Shown: positions 41,283-52,905, counted from the stretch's first letter. The stretch: 64,000 nt of DNA from Agromyces mediolanus (GCF_023715325.1 NZ_JAMBNX010000010.1:90302-154301); one strand, 5' to 3'. Translations and numbers: made by a program. Notes: generated by a model not told the origin, from the letters alone.

Positions 41283-42585
41283 CGTCTACCTCTACGGCGC
41301 GCACGTCGCCGAGCTCGAACTCCTCGGGCCGCAGCAGTATCGACTGAGCTACCGCAGCGAGTGGCTCGACGACGAAGCACGGATGCCGCTGAGTCTGTCG
41401 CTCCCCCTCGGCGCCGCGCCGATCACGGGCCCGACGCTCACCTCGTTCCTCGACAATCTGCTGCCAGACAACGCCGATGTTCGCGAGCGGTGGGCGCTCG
41501 AGGCGAGCCTCGTCACCACCGAGCCGTTCGAGCTGCTCCGCGTCTACGGCAGCGACGTCGCCGGCGCCATCCAGTTCGCCGAGACGGGCACCGACCCGAA
41601 CGAGAACGGCGCGGCCGAACCCATCAGCGATCGCGAGATCGCGGCCCGGATCCGGGCGATCCGCGACGACGAGACCAGCTGGCAGGATGCCGAGCGGCAC
41701 ACCGGCTACTTCTCGCTCGGCGGCGCGCAGGGCAAGTTCTCGCTCGGCAACCTCGGCGAGGGATGGTACGAGCCGACCGGCAACCACCCGACGACGCACA
41801 TCATGAAGCCGCGCGTCCGCGGCCAGCAGGACGGCGAGCTCATCGAGTACCTCACGATGACCATCGCCCAGGCTGCCGGGATCTCGACGGCGGTGGTGCA
41901 GCTCGGACAGTTCGAAGATGAGCACACACTGGTAGTAGAGCGGTTCGATCGCCTCGCCAAGGAGGACGGGAGCAACGTCGTCCGCCTGCACCAGGAGGAT
42001 CTCGCCCAGGCGACCGGCGTCACCCGGCTGCAGAAGTACGAGTCCCGAGGCGGGCCCGGGTATCGCGACGTCCTGCGTCTCCTCGACGAGCACGGCCCCG
42101 ACGAGCGGAAGGCCGCGTCCAAGCTGACCTTCGTGCAGGCTCTGGTGTTCTCGTGGATGGTGCTGAACACCGACGCGCACGCGAAGAACTACTCGGTGTT
42201 CATTCGCCCCGACGGGGTCGAGCTGACCCCGCTCTACGACGTCAGCAGCTTCGTGCCGTACGCCGGGCGGATCGAGCACACGCACCGGGAGCGCGCCGCA
42301 GCGTTCTCGAGGACGAAGCTCTCGATGCGGATCGCGGCCGACTACGAGGCCGGTGAGCAGTCGTGGTTCGAGTGGGAGGCGGTTGCGCGCGAAGCCGGCC
42401 TCGAGCGCGCCGCGATCACCGACTGGGCCACTGCCCTCGCCGACGCGTTGCCCACGCTCGCCGCGGCGGTCGCGACCACCTTGCCCGCGCATCTTCAGAC
42501 GGATGTCGTTGCCCGCTTCGTCGAACGCCTGCCCATCCGTGCGGCGCAGGCCGCCGCGGCGGTCGCGAAACCCGTCCGAGCGTAA
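41269..42585 (+). CDS. hipA: HipA-like serine/threonine kinase toxin
   Basis: A 438-residue HipA-family kinase. The N-terminal couple-hipA region (DVYLYGAHVAELELLGPQQY; FLDNLLPDNADVRERWA) is followed by the kinase core: FSLGGAQGKFSL (nucleotide loop, about 146-157), THIMKPRV with the ATP-binding Lys, VVERFDR, and the catalytic NTDAHAKNYS at about 300-309 with the activation-site PLYDVSSF. The toxin phosphorylates a translation factor such as glutamyl-tRNA synthetase in known systems and induces dormancy. The catalytic residues are intact. Confidence 0.92.
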   Translation: MPSLDVYLYGAHVAELELLGPQQYRLSYRSEWLDDEARMPLSLSLPLGAAPITGPTLTSFLDNLLPDNADVRERWALEASLVTTEPFELLRVYGSDVAGAIQFAETGTDPNENGAAEPISDREIAARIRAIRDDETSWQDAERHTGYFSLGGAQGKFSLGNLGEGWYEPTGNHPTTHIMKPRVRGQQDGELIEYLTMTIAQAAGISTAVVQLGQFEDEHTLVVERFDRLAKEDGSNVVRLHQEDLAQATGVTRLQKYESRGGPGYRDVLRLLDEHGPDERKAASKLTFVQALVFSWMVLNTDAHAKNYSVFIRPDGVELTPLYDVSSFVPYAGRIEHTHRERAAAFSRTKLSMRIAADYEAGEQSWFEWEAVAREAGLERAAITDWATALADALPTLAAAVATTLPAHLQTDVVARFVERLPIRAAQAAAAVAKPVRA

Positions 42586-42670
42586 CTCTGGCGACTCTGT
42601 ACGAACGCTACCGAATCATCCACAGAAACCATCGCTGGTGTTTCCGGATGCCGTGCGCTGAACTCGGAGG

Positions 42671-45136
<2,466 letters not shown>

Positions 45137-45237
45137 GGGTGTCCTCGCGTCGGGGGTCGGGAGCGGCGAGACGGATGCCTCAAGCCGCCAGTCGACTCTA
45201 CCGAGCGCAGCTGTGCCGGAGCCGCGATGCGAATGGC

Positions 45238-45405
45238 CTAGTCATGACCTTCCTCGCGATCGATGTCCCGGACCATCGAGGTCAATCCCACGAGCAGGAA
45301 GGCTCCGCCAATGACGTAAAGAGCCGCCGGCAGACCTGGGAAGAAGCACAGAACGAGCAGGAGCACGAGGCCCACGCCACCTACCACACCGCCGTAGCTA
45401 CTCAT
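45238..45405 (-). CDS. 55-residue membrane mini-protein
   Basis: Minus-strand ATG at 45405 opens a frame to TAG at 45238: MSSYGGVVGGVGLVLLLVLC, then FFPGLPAALYVIGGAFLLVG, ending LTSMVRDIDREEGHD. Two hydrophobic helices are joined by a Pro-Gly turn, with an acidic tail. It begins nine bases after the stop of the exported-protein gene, so the two are probably cotranscribed. No obvious Shine-Dalgarno. The base composition is lower in GC, like its partner. Too short for family assignment. Confidence 0.55.
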   Translation of the reverse strand: MSSYGGVVGGVGLVLLLVLCFFPGLPAALYVIGGAFLLVGLTSMVRDIDREEGHD

Positions 45406-45414
45406 CGTCCGAAC

Positions 45415-46032
45415 CTACCGGGAGAACTGCAGAGAGCTTGCGACGTTGCGGAAGCCTGCGAGGTCGGCGGTTCTACCGAGCTGGCCGGTTGTGCTTCCAC
45501 CGGAGTTCGCGTCCGCCCAGAGCTGGATACGGCACGGCGAGAGCGGCGCCACGGACTCGATGTTGTCGTTCAGGATGTAAATCGCATCAAAGCTCCAGTA
45601 GGCATCGGGGTAATTTCCTGCCTGACTGCAAGGATTCGCACGGCTGGTCGTGAACGTGCGGCTGAATCCCGCGTAGTTCCGGTCGACCCACACCTGCCCG
45701 AGTACCCATGTCGCCATTGGCTGGACCTCACTAGAGCGTGCGGATTCCGAAGAAGCCACTGTCAGCTCTGTGGTGGTGCCCGAGCTGACGACCATGAGGT
45801 CGAAGTCGTCGAGTATCTTCTGGGCGAGCTCGCTCTCGGTCGCAGCGCACGCAGACTTGCCGGAACTGATCTCAGTCCAGCAGGTCGGGGACTCTGGTGT
45901 CGGCTGGACGATAGTGGCGCCAGATTCCGCTGACCCTTCATCGGCTGACGCAAGCGCGCCCGCAGTCGGACCGCTGCTGAGCGCCGCCCCCATCACAAGT
46001 CCCGAGACAAGAAGGATCCGTACTCGCTTCAT
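45415..46032 (-). CDS. Secreted protein, weakly crystallin/I36-like
   Basis: A 205-residue exported protein. KRVRILLVSGLVMGAALSSG with ALASAD is a signal peptide cut near residue 30. An acidic Ser-rich linker leads to a C-terminal domain of about 95 residues beginning VLGQVWVDRNYAGFSRTFTT, with C-SQAG-NY and C-RIQLWADANSGG blocks, which recall the beta/gamma-crystallin-like and peptidase-inhibitor I36 folds only weakly. Lower GC than its neighbours. Followed by the 55-residue membrane mini-protein gene. Confidence 0.7.
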   Translation of the reverse strand: MKRVRILLVSGLVMGAALSSGPTAGALASADEGSAESGATIVQPTPESPTCWTEISSGKSACAATESELAQKILDDFDLMVVSSGTTTELTVASSESARSSEVQPMATWVLGQVWVDRNYAGFSRTFTTSRANPCSQAGNYPDAYWSFDAIYILNDNIESVAPLSPCRIQLWADANSGGSTTGQLGRTADLAGFRNVASSLQFSR

Positions 46033-46249
46033 TACCCATTCCCCGCTCTCTCCGGTATGCCGGATGAAGACTCACCCTTGCATGGGATGCCACCAGAGGG
46101 GGCAGAGTTGTCCACAACCCAAGAAGACCCGGTACCTGAGCATGGAAGCCCCCCTCGTCGATGGGCGCTGCCTCCTGGCCACGCAGTCCGGCCTCAGCGG
46201 AAGCCCCGGCTAGGCTCGCAGGGCAGGAGCGCGCGCAAGAGGGGGACAC

Positions 46250-47590
46250 GTGTCAGGGGCCAAGCGAACCAAGATCGCGCGCGCGAAGCGCACGACGCAC
46301 GAGGAGGCGCTGCCCACCCGGCGCGTGGTCGCGATCGAAGCCGTGCGCGCGAGTGTCGTCGCGGCACTCCTCGGCTGCGCCGTGCTGCTCATCCTCGACA
46401 CCCTGTTCATGCTCGTGGCTGACGCGCTCGTCGGCGTGCTCGCCGGCGGCTCCGCAGACAACTTGGGCCGGCTCGGACGCGGGGTCGTCGCAGCCACCGC
46501 CGCGGCCATCGTCACCCTCGGCCTCCTCGCGGGATTCCTCGCGACCGCCGGGCGGTTCGCGCTGGCCGAGTTCCTCGCCCGACTCGATCCGAAGGACCGG
46601 CGTCTCCGGGACACGATGCGCGTGCGCGGCCAGGTCTCCCCGTCGCCGTTCGGCCCCGCGATCGTCAGCGTGCTCGTCATCGGCGGCCTGGCACTCCTGG
46701 CCGCGGTGCCTTGCATCGTGCTGGCCGCGGAGTACGGTGCGCGCCCCGACGACGAGCTCTCCCGGGCGGAGTTCGGGCCGTGGCTGGCCTGGTCCGTCGC
46801 GCTCGTCGCGGTCGTCCTGCTCGCGACCGCCGCAGTGTGGTGGCTCGCGGTGCGGAACCGCCGGTGGGCGGCGGCGACGGCGACCCGCTTCCCGCGCGGC
46901 GTGGTCGGCGACGCCGGCCCAGCGGTGCGCGTGACCTCCCGCGCGCAGCGGCGGGCGGCCCGCCGCGGCTGGACGTTCCGCGACTGGCTCGGCTGGTGCG
47001 GCACGGTCTTCGTGCTCGCCGGCGCCGGCCTCGTCTTCCTCGGCGTGTACCTGCACCAGCCCGGGCTCTATGCCGACCCGATCAGGTACGCCCCCGACGT
47101 GGAGCGGTTCATCGCGACGGGCACGACGGTCGGTGGTGTGGTGCTCGGGCTCGGTCTGCTGATCTTGCTCGCCACCGGTCTCGGCTCGGCGGGCCGGGTG
47201 GTCGCGGCGCTGCGCCGGGCGACCGCCGACCCCGCCGCGGTGACCGACGTCGACCGTCGCGAGGTCCGCAGCGCCACCACCTCCCTCGCCGGCACGCTCA
47301 CCGCGGCGCAGGCGTTCTGGGCCGCGTTCGGTGCGCTCGCAGCTGGATGGTGGTTCGCCGCGACCGTCGAGACGCCGGCGGACGGCGCATCGGCGAGCGC
47401 GCCCGAGCTGCTCGCCGGATTCGGTGGCACGCTCCTCCTCATCGTGTGGCTGCTCTGCGGGATCGGCCTCGTCGCGGCGCAGTTCGCGCTCAACGCGAAG
47501 GGCCCGGCGCTGCGCAACCGCTTCGGCTACGAGCTGCCGAGCGAGGCCGACGACCGGGAGTTCCCCGATCTGCCGCTGTTCGGTCAGTGA
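46250..47590 (+). CDS. Polytopic membrane protein of unknown function
   Basis: A 446-residue protein with about eight hydrophobic segments (first VVAALLGCAVLLILDTLFMLV at about 36-56; last GGTLLLIVWLLCGIGLVAAQF) separated by basic loops (RRAARRGWTFRDWLGW). The start is GTG 46250. The N-terminus is very basic (KRTKIARAKRTTHEEA), so it is likely inside. No transporter or enzyme motif is visible. It ends 27 bases before a convergent VOC gene. Confidence 0.7.
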   Translation: MSGAKRTKIARAKRTTHEEALPTRRVVAIEAVRASVVAALLGCAVLLILDTLFMLVADALVGVLAGGSADNLGRLGRGVVAATAAAIVTLGLLAGFLATAGRFALAEFLARLDPKDRRLRDTMRVRGQVSPSPFGPAIVSVLVIGGLALLAAVPCIVLAAEYGARPDDELSRAEFGPWLAWSVALVAVVLLATAAVWWLAVRNRRWAAATATRFPRGVVGDAGPAVRVTSRAQRRAARRGWTFRDWLGWCGTVFVLAGAGLVFLGVYLHQPGLYADPIRYAPDVERFIATGTTVGGVVLGLGLLILLATGLGSAGRVVAALRRATADPAAVTDVDRREVRSATTSLAGTLTAAQAFWAAFGALAAGWWFAATVETPADGASASAPELLAGFGGTLLLIVWLLCGIGLVAAQFALNAKGPALRNRFGYELPSEADDREFPDLPLFGQ

Positions 47591-47617
47591 GGCGATCGCA
47601 CCGTCACCCTCGGGCGG

Positions 47618-48025
47618 TCACGCCTCCTCGCGCGGCGGATTGTGCATGAATTCGATGCGGATGCCGTTGTCGTCCTCGACGAACGAGGCGTAGTAGCGCT
47701 CATTGAAGCGGGGGTACAGCTTCGGCTCGCGCACGACGCTCCACCCGGCATCCGTCGCCACGGCATGCAGCCGGTCGACCTCGTCGCGTGAGTCGACCGC
47801 GAAGGCGAGGTGCTGCCAGCCGACCCGTCCGTGCTCGTGCGGGCCGGAGTCGGGCTCGCGCGCGGCGAAGACGATGAACTCCGTCTCGCCCTCCTTGTAC
47901 CAGGCGACCGAGTCGGCGTGCTCGCCCTCCTTCTCGAAGCCGAGGGCGGTGAGCACGGCGTCGAACTGCGCGATGCCGCGGCGGAGGTCGGCGACGGAGA
48001 CGCCGAGATGGTCGAGAACTGGCAT
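47618..48025 (-). CDS. VOC/glyoxalase-fold protein
   Basis: A 135-residue VOC protein. MPVLDHLGVSVADLRRGIAQFDAVLTALGF gives the first module with metal-binding His6; WQHLAFAVDSRDEVDRLHAV the second with His at about 72; the C-terminal YYASFVEDDNGIRIEFMH has the last metal Glu. All three ligand positions look intact, so it should be an active lyase or dioxygenase-like enzyme. ATG 48025 is used although the frame is open upstream to 48265. Confidence 0.87.
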   Translation of the reverse strand: MPVLDHLGVSVADLRRGIAQFDAVLTALGFEKEGEHADSVAWYKEGETEFIVFAAREPDSGPHEHGRVGWQHLAFAVDSRDEVDRLHAVATDAGWSVVREPKLYPRFNERYYASFVEDDNGIRIEFMHNPPREEA

Positions 48026-48134
48026 GCGCACCAGTCTGGCGGATGCCGGCGACGCCCGGATGGGCAGCGCTCCCCATTCCCCGACGGCGAGCACGGGGAT
48101 AGCTTGGCCGCACGCACGATCGAAGGGAACACCG

Positions 48135-48410
48135 ATGCGCACCACCATCCGCACGAAGACGGCGGCTCTCGCCGCCGCAGCGAGCCTCGCCCTCGGCGGC
48201 GGCCTCGCGCTCGCCACCGCGGCCCCGGCGAACGCCGCGTACGAGCAGATGCAGACGTACAGCAACTACCCCACCAAGCAGCGCTGCCAGTCGGAGCAGA
48301 CCTACGCCTTCCAGCGCATCGCCGCGACCGGCCACACGCGCACCGCGTACACGCCGTGCCACTACCAGGACTCGAAGCGGAAGTGGATGTTCCAGGTCTG
48401 GTTCATCTGA
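48135..48410 (+). CDS. Secreted mini-protein, C-C/KW family member 1
   Basis: A 91-residue exported protein. The signal peptide RTKTAALAAAASLALGGG to PANAAYE is cut after NAA near residue 35. The mature 56 residues have NYPTKQRCQSEQTYAF, then TAYTPCHYQDSKRKWMFQVW: one Cys pair and a closing K-W-x-F-x-x-W-F/I. The same layout occurs in the protein at 52906-53148. GAAGGGAA precedes the ATG. Function unknown. Confidence 0.75.
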   Translation: MRTTIRTKTAALAAAASLALGGGLALATAAPANAAYEQMQTYSNYPTKQRCQSEQTYAFQRIAATGHTRTAYTPCHYQDSKRKWMFQVWFI

Positions 48411-48466
48411 GCCTGCGGCTGAGCCGAACGAGCTGAGGGCCGCCCCGCACCGAGGCGGCCCTCGAC

Positions 48467-49636
48467 TCATCCCCGCCGCACCGCCGCGACGACCCCGGCG
48501 ACCGCGACGAGCGCCGCGCTGACGAGCAGCGGCCCGACCGCGCCGAGCGCGCTCGCGTACGCCGCACCGCCGAGCACCGGGCCGACGGCCGCGCCCACGT
48601 TGAGCGACGCGGTCGCGTACGAGCCCGACATGGTCGGCGCTCCGACCGCAGCACGGATCGACGCGGCGATGAGCGTGCTGCCCACCGCGAACGACAGCGC
48701 GCCCTGCACGAAGGTCAGCGCGAACAGCGCGGCCGGGTTCGCGGCGAGCAGCGCGAAGGCGCACCAGCCGGCGAGCAGCGCGACTCCCCCGAAGCGCAGG
48801 ATGCCTCGCGCGTGCCGATCGCCGAAGCGCCCCGCCGCCCACACGCCGAGGAACGAGCCGAGCCCGAAGAGCGCGAGCACCAGCGGCACCGCCGACGCAT
48901 CGCGTCCGGCCCGCTCGGTGACGAGCGGGGCCAGGAAGGTGAACGCGCAGAAGGTCGCGCCGTTCACGAGCGCGCCGAGCGCGAGTGGGCGCAGGAGCGC
49001 CGGGCGGCGGAGCTCCGCGAGTTCGGTGCGGAGCGACGGCGCGTGCGCGGCGGCCGGCGCGGGCGACGGGCGGGATGCCGTCGAGGCATCCGTCCGCGTC
49101 GGCACCGCGAGCGCGACGCCGAGGAGCGCCGGCAGCGAGAGGACCGCGACGCCCCAGAGCGTCGCCCGCCAGTCGAGCACCGCGCCGACGGCGGCACCGG
49201 CCGGCACCCCGACGATGAGGGCGAGCGTCGTTCCGCCGAGGATCACGGCGAGGGCGCGGGCGAGACGCTGCGGCGACACGAGCGCCGACACCGTCGACAG
49301 GGTGACGGCGAGGAACCCGGCGTTGCAGAGCGCCGCGACGACGCGCGTCGCGAGCAGCACACCGAAGCTGGCGGTCAGGGCGCCGACGACGTGCATCGCG
49401 ATGAAGCCGACGAGCAGCGCCGACAGCGCGATCCGCGGCGACCAGCGCCGGGCGAGCGCGGCCATGAGCGGGGCGCCGACGACCATGCCGACGGCGAAGG
49501 CGGTGGTGAGCAGCGCCGCTTCGGGCACGGTGACGTCGAGATCCGCGGCGATCGCCGGCAGCAGGCCGGCGAGCATGAACTCCGAGGTGCCCTGCGCGAA
49601 GACCGCGACGGCGAGCAGCACGATGAGGATTGGCAT
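48467..49636 (-). CDS. MFS transporter, chloramphenicol-exporter (Cmx/CmlR)-like
   Basis: A 389-residue 12-helix DHA1-type exporter. VAVFAQGTSEFMLAGLLPAI at the first helix is the hallmark of the actinobacterial chloramphenicol exporter and related sugar-efflux group; motif A appears as GAPLMAALARRWSPR at about 55-69. A long loop with ASTASRPSPAPAAAH separates the two halves. ATG 49636 is chosen by homology of the first helix; an in-frame ATG at 49684 is possible. Actual substrates need testing; many homologues export sugars or other drugs. Confidence 0.87.
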   Translation of the reverse strand: MPILIVLLAVAVFAQGTSEFMLAGLLPAIAADLDVTVPEAALLTTAFAVGMVVGAPLMAALARRWSPRIALSALLVGFIAMHVVGALTASFGVLLATRVVAALCNAGFLAVTLSTVSALVSPQRLARALAVILGGTTLALIVGVPAGAAVGAVLDWRATLWGVAVLSLPALLGVALAVPTRTDASTASRPSPAPAAAHAPSLRTELAELRRPALLRPLALGALVNGATFCAFTFLAPLVTERAGRDASAVPLVLALFGLGSFLGVWAAGRFGDRHARGILRFGGVALLAGWCAFALLAANPAALFALTFVQGALSFAVGSTLIAASIRAAVGAPTMSGSYATASLNVGAAVGPVLGGAAYASALGAVGPLLVSAALVAVAGVVAAVRRG

Positions 49637-49887
49637 GAGTGAACTCCGATGGGGGGTGACGGTCGGTCGATGACGGACCGGCACACCGGAGGCCCGAACC
49701 AGGGCTGAGTGCAGCGCCGAGGCGATGCAGCGAAGCGCGCGCCGCTCAGCGGACGCGATCGAGGTTCGAGCTACCGGCGGGCCGGCAGCTCGACTCTGGA
49801 TGCTTCGGGAGAACTCACCCGGCCAGGCTAGCGGATGCCTCGGGGGCGAAGCTCGCGTCCGTTGATAGGGTGCCCTGGAGGCGCGTC
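49637..49887. other. Leader region of MFS gene
   Basis: About 250 bp without a gene, upstream of the leftward MFS gene. It is rich in short inverted repeats (for example around 49735-49790), so a structured leader or attenuator is possible, as known for drug exporters, but I cannot define a leader peptide or a named riboswitch. A ribosome binding site GGAGG for the rightward gene lies at 49877-49881. Confidence 0.35.
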
Positions 49888-50271
49888 GTGAACGGGAGCG
49901 GCGCCGAGTCCCGGGGGTACGTCAACGTGAGCGATTCTTCGAGCGAAGTCCGGACCGCGACCCCGTCCCCGCGTCTCGCGTTCCGGTACCTCGTCGTCGG
50001 GCTGGTGGCTGAGCTCGTCGCGCTCGGGTCGTGGTTCGGCGTCGCTCTCCTGGAGCAGGGTTCCGGGCCGGCGGTCGCGTTCACTGTCGTCGCCATCGTG
50101 CTGCACGCGTTCTCGCTCGCGTTCCTGCTCGCCGCGACGATCTTCGGCATCGTGAATCTTCGCCGGCGAGTGCAGCCCACCGCCCTCCAGGTGCTGGCGG
50201 CTCTCGCGCTCCCGATCGCCACCGTGCTCCTGGTGCCCGCCCTCGTGGTGTTCTTCTTCATCACCACGTAG
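49888..50271 (+). CDS. Small membrane protein
   Basis: A 127-residue protein with three hydrophobic helices (LVVGLVAELVALGSWFGVAL, AFTVVAIVLHAFSLAFLLAA and ALALPIATVLLVPALVVFFF). GTG 49888 is chosen because GGAGG lies six bases upstream; a GTG at 49870 and one at 49927 are alternatives. The head is hydrophilic and Ser-rich. No family is recognised. Confidence 0.65.
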   Translation: MNGSGAESRGYVNVSDSSSEVRTATPSPRLAFRYLVVGLVAELVALGSWFGVALLEQGSGPAVAFTVVAIVLHAFSLAFLLAATIFGIVNLRRRVQPTALQVLAALALPIATVLLVPALVVFFFITT

Positions 50272-50287
50272 TTCCCCGCCCGGGCGA

Positions 50288-50770
50288 TCATCCGATCGGC
50301 TGCGCGGATGCCTCGACGACGAGCGTCTCGAAGCGGAACGGGCCCGGGCACTCGCCGAAGACGCCCGTGCGCTCGACGACCACCGGGATCTCGTACTCGC
50401 CGTCGACGAGGGACGCGCCGTCGCCGGCCTCGACGACCACGCGGAGCATCCGTTCGTTCCCGTCGCCGTACGCGCCCTCGCCGAGGTACGGCGCCTCCTG
50501 CGGCACCCGCCAGACGCCGCCCGGCATGGTCTGGCCGACGGTCGGCTCGGCGCCGCGCTCGACGGGCGCGGGTGCGCACCCGGCGCCGAAGCAGGCCGAG
50601 ACGAGCGCCCCGTCGGGAAGTGCGGGGTCGAACCCGACGACCGCGGGTCCGTCGTAGAGGTACCCCACGGCCGGACACGCGACGACGCCGGGCCCGGCGC
50701 AGCCGGTCAGCGCGAGCGCGAGCCCGCCGACGAGTGCGGTCGCGGCGGCAGTCGTTCGGCAGAGGGGCAT
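50288..50770 (-). CDS. Lipoprotein of unknown function
   Basis: A 160-residue lipoprotein: signal TALVGGLALALTGC with the lipid Cys at about 24. The mature part has two further Cys pairs (VVACPAVGYLYDGP; ACFGAGCAP) and a beta-rich domain ending in YEIPVVVERTGVFGECPGPFRFETLVVE. The frame is open far upstream, but that is antisense to the DUF4303-like gene; ATG 50770 gives a clean signal peptide. Confidence 0.78.
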   Translation of the reverse strand: MPLCRTTAAATALVGGLALALTGCAGPGVVACPAVGYLYDGPAVVGFDPALPDGALVSACFGAGCAPAPVERGAEPTVGQTMPGGVWRVPQEAPYLGEGAYGDGNERMLRVVVEAGDGASLVDGEYEIPVVVERTGVFGECPGPFRFETLVVEASAQPIG

Positions 50771-50917
50771 GCCTCGAGCCTGGCAGGGCCTCGCGACGCA
50801 CACGGGCGCCCGCCGCATCCGTTGCCGAAGCGATGCGCGATCGTCGCCGAACCGAGGCCGGGCGCCCCCAACCTCGCGCGCCTTCCACTCGTCGGTGGCG
50901 CATGCGAGGATCGGCAT

Positions 50918-52093
50918 ATGAGCGCATCCGCCCTGACCACCGCCGACTGGCGCGCGCTCGAGGCGCACATCGCCGAACGCTACGCCGAGGCGGTCGACGC
51001 GTTCCTCGAGGAGCACGCCGGGGAGCGCGTCTACGGCGTCGCCGCGCACGTGTTCTACGGCGAGACGGGCGCAGTGGTGGCCTGGCCCGCGCTCGCGGTC
51101 GGCAGTGAAGAGTCGCTCGCCGCCACCGCAGCGGCGTCGCGCTTCACTCCGGACGAGCTGCGGTGGAGCCCTGCCGACTGGGCGTTCCAGCTCGATCCGA
51201 GCGAGGCCGACGATGCCTGGGCGGCCCGGGTCGAGGCGGCGGCCCGCGCCGGCGACGAGGCGCACTGGGAGGCCGTGTACGAGCGGTTCCTCCGCGCCTT
51301 CGCGAGCGCGGCCAAGCAGGCGAAGAAGCGGCTGCGCGGCGAGGGCGCGGTCGCCCGCGGCTTCATCGCGGTCGCGATGGACGAGGAGTGGGAGCTCGTC
51401 CCGCTGAGCCTCACGAACGCGGAGCTCGGACGGCACTTCCCGGAGCTCGGCGAAGAGGCGCAGGAGCTGGCCCGACTCGAGGCGCTCCCCGTGCCCGAGC
51501 GGGCCGCGGCCCTCGGCGAGCTCATCGACGCGTACACGCCGGGCATCGTCTCCACCGAGCAGGCGGAGCGGTTGCTGCTCGGGCTCGGCGAGGCATCCGT
51601 CGACGTCGCGCTCGAGCGCATGCCCCGCTCGCAGCGCCGCTGGCAGTGGGCGAAGCTGCTCGCCGATCTCGGCATCCCCCGCGACGGCGCGATCGAAGCG
51701 CTCGCGACCGTGCTGCGGGCGAAGAAGCTGCCGGAGCCCGACCGCGCCTGGGCGGCCGCCGCGCTCGCGCGGCTGGGCCGTCTCGACCTCGTGCTCGCCG
51801 AGGCCGAGCGGGTTCCTCGCACCGTGCTGCTGCGCGGGCTCGCCGCGCCGTACACCTCGTTCCGCGACCGGGCGGTCCGACACCTGCCGCTCGACTATGC
51901 GCCGCTCGAGGCCGCGCTGACCGCACATCCGGAGCTCGCCGAGGCGATGCTCGACGAACTCCGACCCGGCAGCGGGTTCTGCACGATCGACCCCGGCGAG
52001 GCGTCCACCGCCCGCGCGGCGCTCGACTCCCCGTTCGAGGTCGTGCGTCGGCACGCACGCCTGGTGCTCGACGATGCCGGGCGGTCAGCATGA
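50918..52093 (+). CDS. DUF4303-like protein with C-terminal helical repeats
   Basis: A 391-residue cytoplasmic protein. The N-terminal 170 residues fit DUF4303-like proteins (VYGVAAHVFYGETGAVVAWPALAVG; ELRWSPADWAF; EAHWEAVYERFLRAFASAAK). Residues 200-390 are Ala/Leu-rich helices resembling HEAT-type repeats (LARLEALPVPERAAALGELI, AALARLGRLDLVLAEAERVP, FEVVRRHARLVLDDAG). GAGGA precedes ATG 50918. ATGA overlap with the HD gene indicates coupling. DUF4303 proteins often accompany immunity or contact-dependent systems, but nothing here proves that. Confidence 0.7.
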   Translation: MSASALTTADWRALEAHIAERYAEAVDAFLEEHAGERVYGVAAHVFYGETGAVVAWPALAVGSEESLAATAAASRFTPDELRWSPADWAFQLDPSEADDAWAARVEAAARAGDEAHWEAVYERFLRAFASAAKQAKKRLRGEGAVARGFIAVAMDEEWELVPLSLTNAELGRHFPELGEEAQELARLEALPVPERAAALGELIDAYTPGIVSTEQAERLLLGLGEASVDVALERMPRSQRRWQWAKLLADLGIPRDGAIEALATVLRAKKLPEPDRAWAAAALARLGRLDLVLAEAERVPRTVLLRGLAAPYTSFRDRAVRHLPLDYAPLEAALTAHPELAEAMLDELRPGSGFCTIDPGEASTARAALDSPFEVVRRHARLVLDDAGRSA

Positions 52094-52713
52094 GCCGAGC
52101 ACCCGACACCGAGACCGGTGCCGCGCTGCTCCGCATCGCGGCCGAGGCATCCATCCCGTCCGGCGCGTTGCGCGACGCGGGGCTGATCGACGCCGTCCCA
52201 GAGCTCGCGGCGCTCGCCACCACGCCGCAGGACCCGCAGTGGCACCCGGAGGGCGACGTGCTCGTGCACTCCCTCGACGCAGCCGACCGGGCGGCCCGTC
52301 TCGCCGACGAGCTGAGCGCCGCGCCCGACCGGCGTCGTCTCCTCATGCTCGGAGCCCTGCTGCACGACGTCGGCAAGCCCGCGACGACGCGCGAGCGAGC
52401 GGGACGTATCACCTCGCTCGGGCATGCCGAGCACGGTGGCACGCTGGTTCGCGAACTGGGCGCACGCCTCGGCTGGCCGGGGTCGCTCGTCGAACCGCTC
52501 GCCGCCCTCGTCGAGACCCACATGGCGCACGTGTCCGTGCAGGGCGAGCCCACGCGGCGCGCCGTGCGCCGGTTGCGCACCCGGCTCGAGGCCGCAGGCA
52601 CGACGCTCGCCGATTGGGCGGTCGTGGTGCGCTGCGACGGCGAGGCACGCGGGGCCGCGGCACGACCGGATGCCTCGATCCCCTGGCTGCGCGTCGCCGC
52701 CGAGCTCGACTGA
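52090..52713 (+). CDS. HD-domain protein (CCA-enzyme-like HD)
   Basis: A 207-residue HD phosphohydrolase. The HD motif lies in WHPEGDVLVHSLDAADRAAR (first His), LMLGALLHDVGKPATT at about 87-102 (His-Asp pair), then SLGHAEHGGTLV and ALVETHMAH. The arrangement is like the HD domain of bacterial tRNA nucleotidyltransferases but without the nucleotidyltransferase head. It could hydrolyse 2',3'-cyclic or other nucleotides. Translationally coupled to the DUF4303-like gene. Confidence 0.82.
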   Translation: MSRAPDTETGAALLRIAAEASIPSGALRDAGLIDAVPELAALATTPQDPQWHPEGDVLVHSLDAADRAARLADELSAAPDRRRLLMLGALLHDVGKPATTRERAGRITSLGHAEHGGTLVRELGARLGWPGSLVEPLAALVETHMAHVSVQGEPTRRAVRRLRTRLEAAGTTLADWAVVVRCDGEARGAAARPDASIPWLRVAAELD

Positions 52714-52905
52714 GACCCGCCTGCCCGCCTACCCTGCCCGCCTGCCTCGCGCTCGCCCCTGCCTTCCCTCGCCCCGAACGACGGCGGTATGGCTGAGCGC
52801 TCACATGGGCAGCCCTGCCCATTCCTCCGGCGACCGCCCCTCGCTAGCCTGGGGCCACGCCACCGCGGGCGACCGCCCCGGTGGATCCTCGGGGAAGGAA
52901 CGCAG

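Noticed and set aside
49637..49800. Known riboswitch upstream of the MFS gene
   Set aside because: Inverted repeats are present but I could not match a conserved aptamer core.
50771..52054. Long minus frame upstream of the lipoprotein
   Set aside because: Antisense to the DUF4303-like gene; the lipoprotein signal starts at 50770.
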